64,000 bases of DNA from IMCC2047 sp041395865. Lineage in GTDB: Bacteria > Pseudomonadota > Gammaproteobacteria > Pseudomonadales > IMCC2047. Location of the stretch: contig JAWKZQ010000008.1 in NCBI GenBank assembly GCA_041395865.1, positions 1-64,000 of the forward strand. The letters are read 5' to 3'. Each line of letters opens with the position of its first letter. Position 1 is the first letter of the stretch. Shown in pieces: positions 1 through 9,477 of this stretch. A program made the translations under genes and the position numbers. Under the pieces are notes generated by a model, which was given only the letters and a program-made list of their open reading frames with translations, made no database searches and was not told the DNA's origin.

Positions 1-309
1 CACGAGCAGCAGAATGAAACGCCGGTGATGGCCATCGAAGAGATTGAGAGTGCCTATTACCTGCGACTGGAGGTCGAGGACCGGGCTGGTGTTATGGCGG
101 AAATCGCCACTATTCTGGGTGAGCAGGACATCAGTATGGAAGCCATTATCCAGAAGGAGCCGCAACAGATCGGCGACGAAGTCAGCCTGATCCTGTTGAC
201 GCGTAAAGTACAGGAAAGCAGCCTTAATCAAGCGATTTCCCGTATCGAGGCGCTCAATTCAACCCACGGCAAGGTTACCCGTATCCGTGTGGAAACCCTG
301 AAAGACTAA
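1..309 (+). CDS. hom: Homoserine dehydrogenase, C-terminal part (cut by window edge)
   Basis: The reading frame is open from base 1, so this is the end of a longer gene. The 102 visible residues form an ACT domain: YYLRLEVEDRAGVMAEIATIL followed by an alternating beta-alpha pattern ending at RVETLKD. ACT domains close the C-terminus of homoserine dehydrogenase, which reduces aspartate semialdehyde to homoserine, and they usually bind threonine for feedback control. The gene directly downstream is thrC, 24 bases away, which is the usual hom-thrC order in pseudomonads. The catalytic and NADP-binding parts lie outside the window, so the identity rests on the ACT domain and the neighbour. Confidence 0.88.
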   Translation, partial: HEQQNETPVMAIEEIESAYYLRLEVEDRAGVMAEIATILGEQDISMEAIIQKEPQQIGDEVSLILLTRKVQESSLNQAISRIEALNSTHGKVTRIRVETLKD

Positions 310-333
310 TTCAATAGCAGGAACGAACAGCCA

Positions 334-1719
334 GTGAAATATATCAGTACCCGCGGCCAGGCACCGGCCCTCCAGTTTGAAGATGTCCTGCTGACCGGTT
401 TGGCCAGCGATGGCGGCCTGTATGTGCCGGAGCAGTTGCCGCACTACAGTATCGATGAAATTGCTTCCTGGGCTGGGCTTAGCTACGCCGAACTGGCTTT
501 CAAGGTGATTCAGCCCTTTGTTGACGGCGCTATCCCGGATGCGGATTTGAAGGCGTTGATCGATGAAACCTATGCAGGCTTTGATCATGATGCGGTTGCT
601 CCGCTGAAACAGCTGGGACATAACGAATGGGTGATGGAGCTGTTCCGTGGCCCAACGCTGGCCTTTAAGGATTTTGCGCTGCAACTTTTAGGACGCCTGC
701 TGGATTATATCCTGCAGCGCAACAACCAGCGCGTCGCGATTGTCGGTGCGACGTCCGGCGATACGGGTTCGGCAGCGATTGAAGGTTGTAAACGTTGCAG
801 TAACGTGGATATCTACATTATGCATCCGCATAACCGCGTGTCCGACGTGCAGCGCAAGCAAATGACCACTGTTATTGGCGACAATATCCACAACCTGGCT
901 ATCGAAGGTAACTTCGATGACTGTCAGCAAATGGTGAAAGCCTGTTTTTCCGACCAGTCTTTCTTGGGCGGCGAACGCTCCCTGGTGGCGGTAAACTCCA
1001 TCAACTGGGCGCGTATCATGGCGCAGATTGTTTACTATTTCCATGCCGCCCTGTCGCTGGGCGGGCCGCACCGTCCGATTTCCTTCTCGGTCCCAACCGG
1101 TAACTTTGGCGATATTTTCGCGGGTTACCTGGCCAAGAAAATGGGGCTGCCTATCGCTCAGCTGGTGGTGGCTACCAATAAAAATGATATCCTGCACCGC
1201 TGTATCAGTCGCAACGATTACAGCAAGCATACCCTTGAGCATACCTTGTCTCCCAGCATGGATATCATGGTTTCCAGTAACTTTGAGCGGTTGCTCTTTG
1301 ATATGTATGACCGTGACGGCGCGGCAGTGGCTGACCTGATTGAGCGTTTTGCCAGCGGTTCGGCATCCCTCGATGACGTGGCCTGGCAGCGTGTGCGCGA
1401 GCACTTTGACAGCTTTACCGTCGATGACGAGCAAACCTGCGCAACCATTGCCGAGGTCTACGAAAGCACCGAGGAGCTGCTTGATCCGCACACCGCTATC
1501 GGTGTTAAAGCAGCCCGCGAATGTAATCGTGATGCTTCCACTCCGATGGTGACCCTGGCCACAGCCCACCCGGTGAAATTCCCCGAAGCGGTGCTGAAAG
1601 CCGGTTGTGAAGAGCCTAAGTTGCCGCACCATATGAGTGATCTGTTCGACCGCGAGGAGCGCTACCAGGTGGTGGCTAATGATATTGATGCGGTGAAAGC
1701 CATTATCACTGCGCAATAA
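334..1719 (+). CDS. thrC: Threonine synthase
   Basis: This 461-residue protein matches the longer, fold-type II threonine synthases of proteobacteria. It converts O-phosphohomoserine to threonine with pyridoxal phosphate. The PLP lysine is K112 in LAFKDF, and the phosphate-binding loop GATSGDTGSA sits at about 138-147. The N-terminus MKYISTRGQAPALQFEDVLL is typical of the family. Translation starts at a GTG. It follows hom closely and probably shares its transcript, so the last steps of threonine synthesis are co-expressed. Nothing looks damaged. Confidence 0.97.
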   Translation: MKYISTRGQAPALQFEDVLLTGLASDGGLYVPEQLPHYSIDEIASWAGLSYAELAFKVIQPFVDGAIPDADLKALIDETYAGFDHDAVAPLKQLGHNEWVMELFRGPTLAFKDFALQLLGRLLDYILQRNNQRVAIVGATSGDTGSAAIEGCKRCSNVDIYIMHPHNRVSDVQRKQMTTVIGDNIHNLAIEGNFDDCQQMVKACFSDQSFLGGERSLVAVNSINWARIMAQIVYYFHAALSLGGPHRPISFSVPTGNFGDIFAGYLAKKMGLPIAQLVVATNKNDILHRCISRNDYSKHTLEHTLSPSMDIMVSSNFERLLFDMYDRDGAAVADLIERFASGSASLDDVAWQRVREHFDSFTVDDEQTCATIAEVYESTEELLDPHTAIGVKAARECNRDASTPMVTLATAHPVKFPEAVLKAGCEEPKLPHHMSDLFDREERYQVVANDIDAVKAIITAQ

Positions 1720-1737
1720 GCGGTTTTGCTATCCGAT

Positions 1738-3486
1738 ATGCCAGGGGACAAACGTATCGTTCAGCGCTATGTCGACGAGACAGCGCTGAGCCCCCTGGCC
1801 AGCCTCCACCCGGTCGTGCAGCGAATTTATGCGGCCAGGGGGTTCGTTCCCAAGAGGAGCTGGCGTTAACGCTGACTTGCTCCCCCTTTCATCACCTCCA
1901 GAGATATTGGTGCGGCGGTTACCGTACTGAAAGCGGCTCTTGAGACACAGCAAAGTATCCTGATCGTTGGCGATTTCGATGCCGATGGCGCTACCAGTAC
2001 TGTGTTGGCCATTCGCGCCTTGCGGGCCATGGGGGCGCGGCGGGTGGATTATCTGGTACCCAATCGCTTCGAGTACGGCTATGGGTTGACCCCGGAAATC
2101 GTTGAGGTCGCCAAAACCCAGTGGCCCTCGACTCCGGATGTGATTGTCACCGTGGATAACGGGATAGCCAGTCTGGCGGGCGTGGAGTGTGCCCGCCAGG
2201 CGGGTATTGAGGTGGTGATTACCGATCACCACCTGGCCGGTGACGAATTACCCCGTGCCGCGGCCATTGTTAACCCTAATCAGCCCGGTTGTGAATTTCC
2301 CAGTAAAAACGCTGCCGGCGTTGCGGTTATTTTTTATGTCATGCTTGCCCTGCGTAGTGCCTTGCGTGACAGCGGCTGGTTCACTGCGCAGCAGGTCGCC
2401 GAGCCTAATCTTGCCGAGCTGTTGGATTTGGTGGCCCTGGGTACGGTTGCCGACGTTGTACCGTTGGATAGAAACAACCGGATTCTGGTGGAGCAGGGGT
2501 TGCGGCGAATGCGTGCGCGCAAGGCCTGCGCGGGTATTCTGGCCCTGCTCGAGGTGGCAGGGCGGGAAGCAGAGTACCTGGTATCCAGTGATCTGGGATT
2601 TGCTGCCGGACCACGCCTGAATGCGGCTGGGCGGTTGGATGATATGTCGCTGGGTATTGAGTGCCTGTTGACGGACGATTATGAGCAGGCCCTCATCGTG
2701 GCGCGAGAGCTGGACGACCTGAATCGCCAGCGTAAGGATATCGAAGCGGACATGAAAGCGCAGGCGTTGGCGCATCTTGAACGGATGGAGCTGCATGCCA
2801 ATTCGACCGAAGTGGGCTTATGTCTCTATAACGCCGATTGGCATCAGGGCGTTATTGGTATCCTGGCGTCGCGTGTGAAGGAGCAGTTTCACCGGCCGGT
2901 GATTGCTTTTGCCGATAGCGATGAAGAGGAAATCAAGGGGTCGGCGCGCTCAATTCCCGGATTTCATATCCGAGACGCGCTGGATCTGGTGGCCAAGCGG
3001 CACCCTGAGTTGTTGACGAAGTTTGGCGGCCACGCCATGGCGGCGGGACTGACGTTGAAAAAAAATGATTTGAAGGCTTTTCGGAATGCCTTTAACCAGG
3101 TAGCGCAGGAACAGCTCGATCAGGATGCCTTGCAGGCTGAATTGCACACCGATGGTGTTTTGAGCGGCCCCGACTGCTCTCTGGAAATGGCTTACCGGCT
3201 TCAGGCGGCCGGGCCCTGGGGGCAGGGGTTTACAGAGCCTCTCTTTGAGGGTGAATTTGCAATTGTGCAGCAGCGCCTCGTAGGAGAAAAGCACCTTAAA
3301 CTTCGACTGGTTGACGAGACTTCAGGCCAGCAACTGGAAGCCATCGCCTTTTTCATTGACCTTGAAGAGTGGCCTAATCAGGCGAACCGGGTTCGGCTTG
3401 TTTATAAGCTGGATATTAACCGTTTTCGGGGAAACGAGTCTCTCCAGCTTGTAGTGGAATACCTGCAGGCAGTGGGTGCCAGCTAG
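1738..3486 (+). pseudogene. recJ: Single-stranded-DNA exonuclease RecJ, reading frame broken near the 5' end
   Basis: RecJ is a 5'-3' ssDNA exonuclease of the DHH family. From 2002 on, the protein runs clean to the stop: DNGIAS, TDHH (the DHH motif), LLDLVALGTVADVVPLD, KFGGHAMAAGL. The N-terminus fits in three pieces. Frame 1 from ATG 1738 gives HPVVQRIYAARGFVPK, frame 3 from about 1854 gives EELALTLTCSPFHHLQ, and frame 1 from about 1903 gives DIGAAV leading into VGDFDADG. One base appears missing near 1851-1854 and one extra near 1902. Between them the original frame meets TAA at 1867 and TGA at 1873. Repaired, the protein would be 582 residues, close to the family length. A start at 2002 would lose the metal-binding DFDADG motif. 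Either the gene is inactivated or the sequence has two errors; I cannot tell which. Confidence 0.85.
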
Positions 3487-3605
3487 TCGATTCTTGCAGC
3501 GCAGTGTACCCCGTCTTTCTTGCCGGCCAGGGCCGGTTTACCCAGCTTGCAATGATCTGCCGCCGTTGCGCTGGCATAAGCTTGCTATGCGGACTTTTCG
3601 GGCCT

Positions 3606-4073
3606 CTAGGCGGGATCGGAGGCGCGAGGCAGGCAGGTGCGCCGGGTCAGGGATATAAAGCCGCCCAGGGATAAAAGCAGCAGGGCGCAGGCCGCCAGGA
3701 TCGCAACCGGGTAGTAAAGGTTGCCAGCCAGTTCCAGCTGGCTGTATTTGATGATCATGATCAGCGCTTCGAGCACCAAGGCAATACATACGGTCCCCAC
3801 AAAACGTGTGATGGTGCGGCGAATATTATGGAAGATGTTTTCCTGCTCTTCGGCAGCCGTGTACTCCTTGCCAACACCGATTCCCAGCTCATACATAGCC
3901 AGCGCGATGACCAGCGTATTGATGGATTTGATGATCAGTGTCACCAGGTCAAACTCCGGGTTATCCATGCCCTGGATGAAAAGGTGTATGGATACGCCGA
4001 TTAAAACGACGGCAATGAGGTGGAAAATACCGGCGAATAGCAGCGCAATACTGAGCTTGTAGTGTTTTAACAT
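3606..4073 (-). CDS. Small multi-pass membrane protein of unknown function
   Basis: This 155-residue protein has about four hydrophobic segments, near residues 8-32, 43-63, 88-107 and 121-142. The loop between segments 2 and 3 is charged and holds GKEYTAAEEQENIFHNIRR. The layout suggests an inner-membrane protein with a cytoplasmic acidic/basic loop. I do not recognise a named family. It faces recJ and is divergent from prfB, with a 154-base gap to the prfB start. No neighbour points to a function. Confidence 0.7.
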   Translation of the reverse strand: MLKHYKLSIALLFAGIFHLIAVVLIGVSIHLFIQGMDNPEFDLVTLIIKSINTLVIALAMYELGIGVGKEYTAAEEQENIFHNIRRTITRFVGTVCIALVLEALIMIIKYSQLELAGNLYYPVAILAACALLLLSLGGFISLTRRTCLPRASDPA

Positions 4074-4227
4074 GTTTAACCTTTCGTGGAAGCTTGTTTT
4101 ATCGACCTGAATCCTGGCTCGGGGTTCCTGGTCGGTCTAAAGTTTGCGGGCCAGAACGTTCAATCCAGGCCGCCAATCAGGTAGAATGCCTGCCTTCGGC
4201 ACAACATACCCAAGGCTTAGTTTTAAC

Positions 4228-5326
4228 ATGATGGAAACCAACGCTATCGCTCAGGCACTCAAAGACCTACAGGCACGCACCGACGTGCTCAGGGGGTATC
4301 TTTGACTACGCTGACAAGCAGGATCGTTTACAGGAAGTAGAGCGAGAGTTGGAGGACCCTGCGGTTTGGGATAACCCGGATCGCGCCCAGGAACTCGGCA
4401 AGGAGCGTTCGCTGCTTGAGGGTATTGTTGCGACCATCGATACTCTGGATAGCGGCATCAGTGATGCACAGGAGTTGCTGGAGCTGGCTATCGAAGAGGC
4501 TGACGAGGATACTGTCGGCGAGGTTAATGCGGAAATCGCGCAACTGGAGTCACACCTGGCACAGTTGGAATTCCGCCGCATGTTCTCCGGGGAAATGGAT
4601 GCCAATAACGCTTTCCTGGATATCCAGGCAGGTTCCGGTGGTACCGAAGCCCAGGACTGGGCGGAAATGATTCTGCGCATGTACCTGCGCTGGGGCGAAG
4701 CCAAGGGCTTTAAAACGGAGTTGATGGAAGCGTCTGCCGGAGATGTGGCGGGTATTAAGGGCGCTACGATCAAGTTTGAAGGCGAATACGCCTTTGGCTG
4801 GCTGCGTACGGAAACGGGCGTTCATCGTTTGGTGCGTAAATCCCCCTTCGATTCTGGCAACCGTCGCCACACCTCTTTTGCCGCCGTGTTTGTATCCCCC
4901 GAGATTGACGACAATGTTGAGATTGATATTAATCCGGCGGACCTGCGTATTGACACCTACCGTGCCAGCGGTGCCGGCGGTCAGCATGTGAATAAGACCG
5001 ATTCAGCGGTACGTATTACCCACCTGCCGACCAATGTGGTGGTTCAGTGCCAGAGCCAGCGGTCCCAGCACCAGAACAAGGATTTTGCCATGAAGCAGCT
5101 GCGTGCCAAGCTCTATGAGCTGGAAATGCAAAAGCGCAATGCCGAGGCGCAGACGCTGGAGGAAAGCAAGGCTGATATTGGTTGGGGGAGCCAGATTCGT
5201 TCCTACGTACTGGATTCCTCGCGTATCAAGGACCTGCGGACCAACGTGGAAACCTCCAACACCCAGGCGGTACTCGATGGCGGTCTTGATATGTTTATTG
5301 AAGCCTCCCTCAAAGCGGGCCTCTAG
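4228..5326 (+). CDS. prfB: Peptide chain release factor 2, expressed by programmed +1 frameshift
   Basis: RF2 ends translation at UGA and UAA. The first 25 codons, from ATG 4228, run to an in-frame TGA at 4303. The rest is in the +1 frame from 4304. Joined, the protein is 365 residues. The SPF anticodon-like tripeptide falls at 205-207 and the GGQ motif (RASGAGGQHVN) at 250-252, the same positions as in E. coli RF2. A second ATG at 4231 is a possible start. lysS follows 40 bases downstream, the familiar prfB-lysS pair. Expression is autoregulated through the frameshift: low RF2 leaves the TGA unread and favours slippage. Confidence 0.97.
4291..4306 (+). promoter_or_regulatory. prfB: Programmed +1 frameshift site of prfB
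   Basis: The sequence agggggtatctttgac holds an internal Shine-Dalgarno-like AGGGGG, a three-base spacer, the slippery CTT codon and the TGA stop followed by C. This is the classical RF2 recoding element, and here it matches the E. coli core almost base for base. TGA followed by C is a weak termination context, which helps the shift. Confidence 0.96.
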
Positions 5327-5366
5327 AAAAACGACAACCCAATTTAATTAAAAACGTGAATAGCTG

Positions 5367-6860
5367 ATGAGCAACGAACAACCGACCCCACAGGATGAAA
5401 ATAAATTAATCGCCGAGCGTCGTGCCAAACTGGATACGCTGCGCGAGGAAGCGGAAGCCAAGGGCACCAGCGCCTTTCCAAACAATTTCCGCCGTGACAG
5501 CTATGCAGGCGACCTGCAAAAGGCTCACGCTGACAGCGAAAAAGAAAAGCTGGCAGAGCAGGGGTTGGTAGTGGCTGTTGCGGGACGAGTCATCCGTAAT
5601 CGCGGCGCTTTCATGGAAATCCAGGATATGAGCGGCCGTATTCAGCTTTATGTGAATAAAGAAGCGCGTGCCTTCGCCAAGACACTGGACCTGGGTGATA
5701 TCGTCGGCGTTAAGGGCGAGCTGCACAAATCCGGAAAAGGCGATTTGTATGTGGATATGGCGGAGTTTCAGTTGCTCACCAAGGCGTTGCGTCCGCTGCC
5801 GGATAAACACAAAGGCCTGACCGATCAGGAAATGCGCTATCGTCAGCGTTACGTGGACCTGATCGTTAACCAGGAATCGCGTGATACCTTTTTTGCACGT
5901 TCTAAAATTATTGAGGCAATTCGTCATTACCTGACTGGCCAGCGTTTTCTCGAAGTTGAAACGCCGATGATGCAGGTGATTCCCGGTGGTGCGGCGGCGC
6001 GACCCTTTACCACCTATCACAATGCATTGGATATGGAGCTTTACCTGCGCATTGCCCCTGAGCTGTATCTGAAGCGCCTTGTGGTGGGCGGAATGGAGCG
6101 GGTGTTTGAAATTAACCGCAACTTCCGCAACGAAGGGCTATCCACGCGCCATAACCCTGAATTCACCATGCTGGAGTTTTATCAGGCCTATGCGGATTAC
6201 CATGACCTGATGGACCTGACCGAGGATATGCTGCGCCATATTGCCCAGGAAGTGCTGGGGACTACCGCCGTGCATTACCAGGGGTCGGATTATGATTTTG
6301 CCCAGCCCTTCCAACGCATGACGGTGGTTGAATCGATTCTGCACTTTAACCCGGATGTGACCCTGGCGCAGGTCAGCGAGCTGGATTCTGCCCGTGAGGT
6401 TGCCAAAGGGCTGGATATCCCGCTTAAGGATACCTGGGGCCTGGGCAAGGTCCAGATTGAAATCTTCGAAAAGACGGTGGAGCATCGCCTCGATCAGCCA
6501 ACCTTTATCACCGAATACCCCACCGAGGTTTCTCCGCTGGCGCGCCGTAACGATGAGAATCACCATGTAACGGATCGTTTTGAGTTTTTCGTGGGTGGCC
6601 GTGAAATCGCTAATGGATTCTCCGAGTTGAACGATGCGCAGGACCAGGCGGAGCGCTTCCGCGCCCAGGTGGCTGAAAAGGATGCCGGCGACGATGAGGC
6701 CATGCACTATGACGACGACTATGTGACGGCCCTGGAGTATGGCTTGCCGCCGACTGCAGGCGAGGGTATCGGCATCGACAGGCTGGTGATGCTGTTTACC
6801 GATTCGCCGTCGATTCGTGATGTGCTGCTGTTCCCGCATATGCGCCCAAGCGCTAGCTGA
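5367..6860 (+). CDS. lysS: Lysyl-tRNA synthetase, class II
   Basis: The 497-residue protein charges tRNA(Lys). An N-terminal OB-fold anticodon-binding domain covers about 60-150, with VAGRVIRNRGAFMEIQDMSG. The class II catalytic core follows. Motif 1 lies around RQRYVDLIVNQESRDTFFAR, motif 2 around FEINRNFRNEGLSTRHNPEF, and motif 3 near the end in GIGIDRLVMLFT. Length and motif order are normal for the bacterial enzyme. The gene starts 40 bases after prfB and is likely cotranscribed with it. The ATG at 5367 has no close competing start. Confidence 0.97.
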   Translation: MSNEQPTPQDENKLIAERRAKLDTLREEAEAKGTSAFPNNFRRDSYAGDLQKAHADSEKEKLAEQGLVVAVAGRVIRNRGAFMEIQDMSGRIQLYVNKEARAFAKTLDLGDIVGVKGELHKSGKGDLYVDMAEFQLLTKALRPLPDKHKGLTDQEMRYRQRYVDLIVNQESRDTFFARSKIIEAIRHYLTGQRFLEVETPMMQVIPGGAAARPFTTYHNALDMELYLRIAPELYLKRLVVGGMERVFEINRNFRNEGLSTRHNPEFTMLEFYQAYADYHDLMDLTEDMLRHIAQEVLGTTAVHYQGSDYDFAQPFQRMTVVESILHFNPDVTLAQVSELDSAREVAKGLDIPLKDTWGLGKVQIEIFEKTVEHRLDQPTFITEYPTEVSPLARRNDENHHVTDRFEFFVGGREIANGFSELNDAQDQAERFRAQVAEKDAGDDEAMHYDDDYVTALEYGLPPTAGEGIGIDRLVMLFTDSPSIRDVLLFPHMRPSAS

Positions 6861-6883
6861 TCAGGGTGGAAGTGGCCCCCTTT

Positions 6884-7552
6884 ATGACGCTTCACCCTTC
6901 ATGGCAGGCCCATCTGGGAGCGGAGTTCGATAAGGATTATATGCGCGAACTGCGTACTTTTCTGGTCGAGGAAAAAAAGGCGGGTAAAACGCTGTATCCG
7001 CCGATGCCGCAGTTATTCCACGCCTTTGAGTTGACTCCCTTTGAGCAGGTCAAGGTGGTGATTCTCGGCCAGGATCCTTACCACGGACCGGGACAGGCGC
7101 ATGGGCTGTGCTTTTCTGTGCAGGAGGGGGTGAAGCCGCCGCCTTCACTGCAGAACATCTTTAAGGAAATCCATGACGAGCTGGGTATCCAGTTTAGCGG
7201 GTCGGGTTGCCTGACGCCGTGGGCAATGCAGGGTGTGCTATTGCTGAACTCAGTATTGACGGTTGAGCGTAATTGCGCGGGTTCGCACCAGGGTAAAGGA
7301 TGGGAGCGTTTTACGGATCGAGCGATTGAGGTGCTGAATGAACAGCACCAGGGGCTGGTTTTTCTGTTATGGGGCAAGTATGCCCAGGATAAGGCCGCTG
7401 TTATTGACCGCAGCCGCCATCAAGTGCTGATGTCCCCGCACCCTTCGCCCTTTTCTGCGCCCCGCGGTTTTTTGGGTAACGGGCATTTCGCCAAGGCAAA
7501 CGAGTATTTGCAGGCGCAGGGCAAGACCCCGATTGATTGGCGATTGAACTAA
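6884..7552 (+). CDS. ung: Uracil-DNA glycosylase, family 1
   Basis: Ung removes uracil from DNA and starts base-excision repair. The water-activating motif GQDPYHG is at residues 62-68, with GQAHGLCFSV after it. The DNA-intercalation motif HPSPFSAPRG is near the C-terminus, and the protein ends TPIDWRLN as in E. coli. I chose ATG 6884, which gives a 222-residue protein starting MTLHPSW, matching the short N-terminus of the family, with GGAAG about 11 bases upstream. A GTG at 6866 would add six residues but has no ribosome site. It lies just after lysS. Confidence 0.95.
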   Translation: MTLHPSWQAHLGAEFDKDYMRELRTFLVEEKKAGKTLYPPMPQLFHAFELTPFEQVKVVILGQDPYHGPGQAHGLCFSVQEGVKPPPSLQNIFKEIHDELGIQFSGSGCLTPWAMQGVLLLNSVLTVERNCAGSHQGKGWERFTDRAIEVLNEQHQGLVFLLWGKYAQDKAAVIDRSRHQVLMSPHPSPFSAPRGFLGNGHFAKANEYLQAQGKTPIDWRLN

Positions 7553-7565
7553 CCGGCTGCTTGCC

Positions 7566-8195
7566 CTAGTGTAACGCCAGACGCGTTTCGTTATGGATAA
7601 TGGCGTCAATCACATTCGCTGTACCGAAGGGGTCAATAGGGTTGCCGGTGAAAGGGCAAACCATTGGGTTATACAGACCGCACCACTTATCGATTTGCTT
7701 GATATCCTCTTCTTCCAGCGCGTAACGCAAATCCTCGGCTAAATCGACAGGCCAGAGACCGTACTCCGGGTGCTTGCGGCCATTGCAGCTGATATATGCC
7801 ATATCGGCGTCGTTTTCCTGTATCGCGCCCAGCAGTTGCTGTACCAGGTCGTCCGGTATCAAGGGGGAGCTGGTTGAGAAGGAGGCAATCCATTCGCAGT
7901 CCGGCATGTGTTCGTGCGCCCACTCCATGCCGGTCAGAATTCCCGACAAAAGGCCTGGGTGGTCGTTGATGGCGTCGGGCACGATGGGGATATCGATATT
8001 GCTGAAGCGGGTCGGATCGCCATTGGCATTCAGGATCAGCTGGCTGACCTGGGGATGAACCTGCTCAATGATGTGGTGTAAGACCGGCCTTCCCATCAGC
8101 TTGCGCAGGCAACGGTCCTGGTGGGTGGGTTTGCCTGTTGGGCCGTTGGCTAACAGGACGCCCAGAATTTTGGGTTGAGATTGCTGCTTTTTCAT
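7566..8195 (-). CDS. MobA-like nucleotidyltransferase with a degenerate signature
   Basis: This 209-residue protein resembles molybdenum cofactor guanylyltransferase (MobA), which joins GMP to molybdopterin. The N-terminal segment KILGVLLANGPTGKP, the later KLMGRPVLHHIIEQV, and PLIPDDLVQQLL follow the MobA fold pattern. The diagnostic LxGGxSxRMGxDK loop is replaced by LLANGPTGKPTHQDRCLRK, so the glycine-rich nucleotide loop is altered. WPVDLAEDLRYALEEE and the late NIDP-like GNPIDPFGT are also MobA-like. It may be a diverged MobA or a relative with another substrate. It is convergent with ung and divergent from folD, with no other cofactor genes nearby. Confidence 0.65.
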   Translation of the reverse strand: MKKQQSQPKILGVLLANGPTGKPTHQDRCLRKLMGRPVLHHIIEQVHPQVSQLILNANGDPTRFSNIDIPIVPDAINDHPGLLSGILTGMEWAHEHMPDCEWIASFSTSSPLIPDDLVQQLLGAIQENDADMAYISCNGRKHPEYGLWPVDLAEDLRYALEEEDIKQIDKWCGLYNPMVCPFTGNPIDPFGTANVIDAIIHNETRLALH

Positions 8196-8515
8196 TGCCT
8201 GTCCTCACGGTATCAATGATACAAATTGAACGAAAGAGCAAATGGACGCTCCGGTCTGGAAACAACAACTCCTGTGAAAATTATCGTGTAATTTTTTCAT
8301 TTAATGCAAGTGCTGATTTTTTGCAGAAAAATGATTCTCCAGGGGCGCTGAAGAATGCCGCTGCCGGGAAATTAGCACTAGTGAATTTTTTTGATAACGG
8401 GTATTATTTCGAGGTTTTTTTATGTGCTCTCAACGCGTTTGGGGTGCGTAGCGGGCAATGCCCAGTGGGCAGGCCTGCAAGATTCAACCCGACTAAATAA
8501 TAGGTAATTAAGAAC
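8196..8515. other. Intergenic region between the MobA-like gene and folD
   Basis: These 320 bases separate two divergent genes and should hold both promoters. The middle (about 8270-8420) is AT-rich with runs of T and A. A TATTAT near 8402 could be a -10 for folD, but I see no convincing -35 at the right distance. No tRNA, coding or riboswitch-like structure is evident. Confidence 0.4.
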
Positions 8516-9412
8516 ATGGCAAAGATTATTGATGGTAAGGCTTTTGCGGCCTCCCTGCGTGAAAAGGTGAGAATCCTGTCTGATGAACTGAAGGCAAGCC
8601 ACGGTATTACTCCGGGTTTGGCTGTGGTGATTGTAGGTGAGGACCCCGCCAGCCAGGTTTACGTGCGCAGCAAAGGCAAGTCAGCGACAGAAGCGGGCTT
8701 TAACTCCTATGAGCACAAACTGCCCGAAACCACTTCCCGCGAAGAGCTGTTGAGCCTGATCGATGATCTGAACAACGACGATAACGTTCACGGTATCCTG
8801 GTTCAGCTGCCGTTGCCAAGCCACATTGGCGAAGAGGAAGTGATTAACCGTATTGATGCGACTAAAGACGTTGACGGTTTCCACATTGTGAACTCAGGCC
8901 TGCTGGCAACTGGCGGCAAAGGTTTCGTACCTTGTACGCCTCTGGGTTGTGCCATGCTGCTGAAAGATGAGCTGGGCGATCTGTCCGGTATGAATGCCGT
9001 TGTTATCGGTCGCTCCAACATCGTGGGCAAGCCAATGTCTTCCCTGCTGCTGCAGGAAAGCTGCACTGTAACTGTTGCGCACTCACGTACTAAAGATCTG
9101 CCAGGCGTTGTTCGTCAGGCTGATATTGTGGTTGCTGCTGTTGGTCGTCCTGAGATGGTCAAGGGTGACTGGATCAAGCCTGGCGCTACGGTTATTGATG
9201 TGGGCATCAACCGTATCGAGGTTACTGAAAACGGCGAAACTAAGACGCGCCTGGTTGGCGATGTTGATTTCGAGTCAGCCGAAAAGGTAGCGGGCGCAAT
9301 TACTCCGGTTCCAGGTGGCGTTGGCCCAATGACAATCGCATGTTTGCTGTTCAACACACTGCAATCAGCCTATCGCCGTGTCGGCATCGAGCTGAGCGAC
9401 GACCGTCTGTAA
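8516..9412 (+). CDS. folD: Methylenetetrahydrofolate dehydrogenase / methenyltetrahydrofolate cyclohydrolase
   Basis: FolD is a cytosolic bifunctional enzyme that interconverts 5,10-methylene-THF, methenyl-THF and 10-formyl-THF with NADP. The catalytic segment EDPASQVYVRSKGK carries the conserved tyrosine and lysine. VQLPLPSHI, PCTPLGC and the NADP loop GRSNIVGKPM follow in the usual order, and GGVGPMTIACL closes the protein. At 298 residues it is of normal length. It starts at ATG 8516 and ends just before a strong bidirectional terminator, so it is probably a single-gene unit. Confidence 0.97.
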   Translation: MAKIIDGKAFAASLREKVRILSDELKASHGITPGLAVVIVGEDPASQVYVRSKGKSATEAGFNSYEHKLPETTSREELLSLIDDLNNDDNVHGILVQLPLPSHIGEEEVINRIDATKDVDGFHIVNSGLLATGGKGFVPCTPLGCAMLLKDELGDLSGMNAVVIGRSNIVGKPMSSLLLQESCTVTVAHSRTKDLPGVVRQADIVVAAVGRPEMVKGDWIKPGATVIDVGINRIEVTENGETKTRLVGDVDFESAEKVAGAITPVPGGVGPMTIACLLFNTLQSAYRRVGIELSDDRL

Positions 9413-9425
9413 GTTTGGTTTTCGC

Positions 9426-9460
9426 ACAAAAAAGCCCGGCTCATGCCGGGCTTTTTTGTG
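9426..9460. terminator. Bidirectional rho-independent terminator
   Basis: An AAAAAA run, the stem AGCCCGGC/GCCGGGCT with loop TCAT, and a TTTTTT run form a symmetrical hairpin between the converging folD and HDOD genes. It can end transcription from both sides. Confidence 0.93.
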
Positions 9461-9477
9461 TTCGCAGTAAAACCGGT

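Noticed and set aside
688..1716. Long antisense frame of 342 codons opposite thrC.
   Set aside because: It is a mirror of codon bias in a clear thrC gene; the translation has no domain and no ribosome site.
3522..3540. Stem CCGGC/GCCGG followed by a short TTT after recJ.
   Set aside because: Too short a stem and T-run to call a terminator.
8138..8500. 120-codon plus-strand frame ahead of folD.
   Set aside because: It overlaps the MobA-like gene antisense and the AT-rich intergenic region, and looks non-coding.
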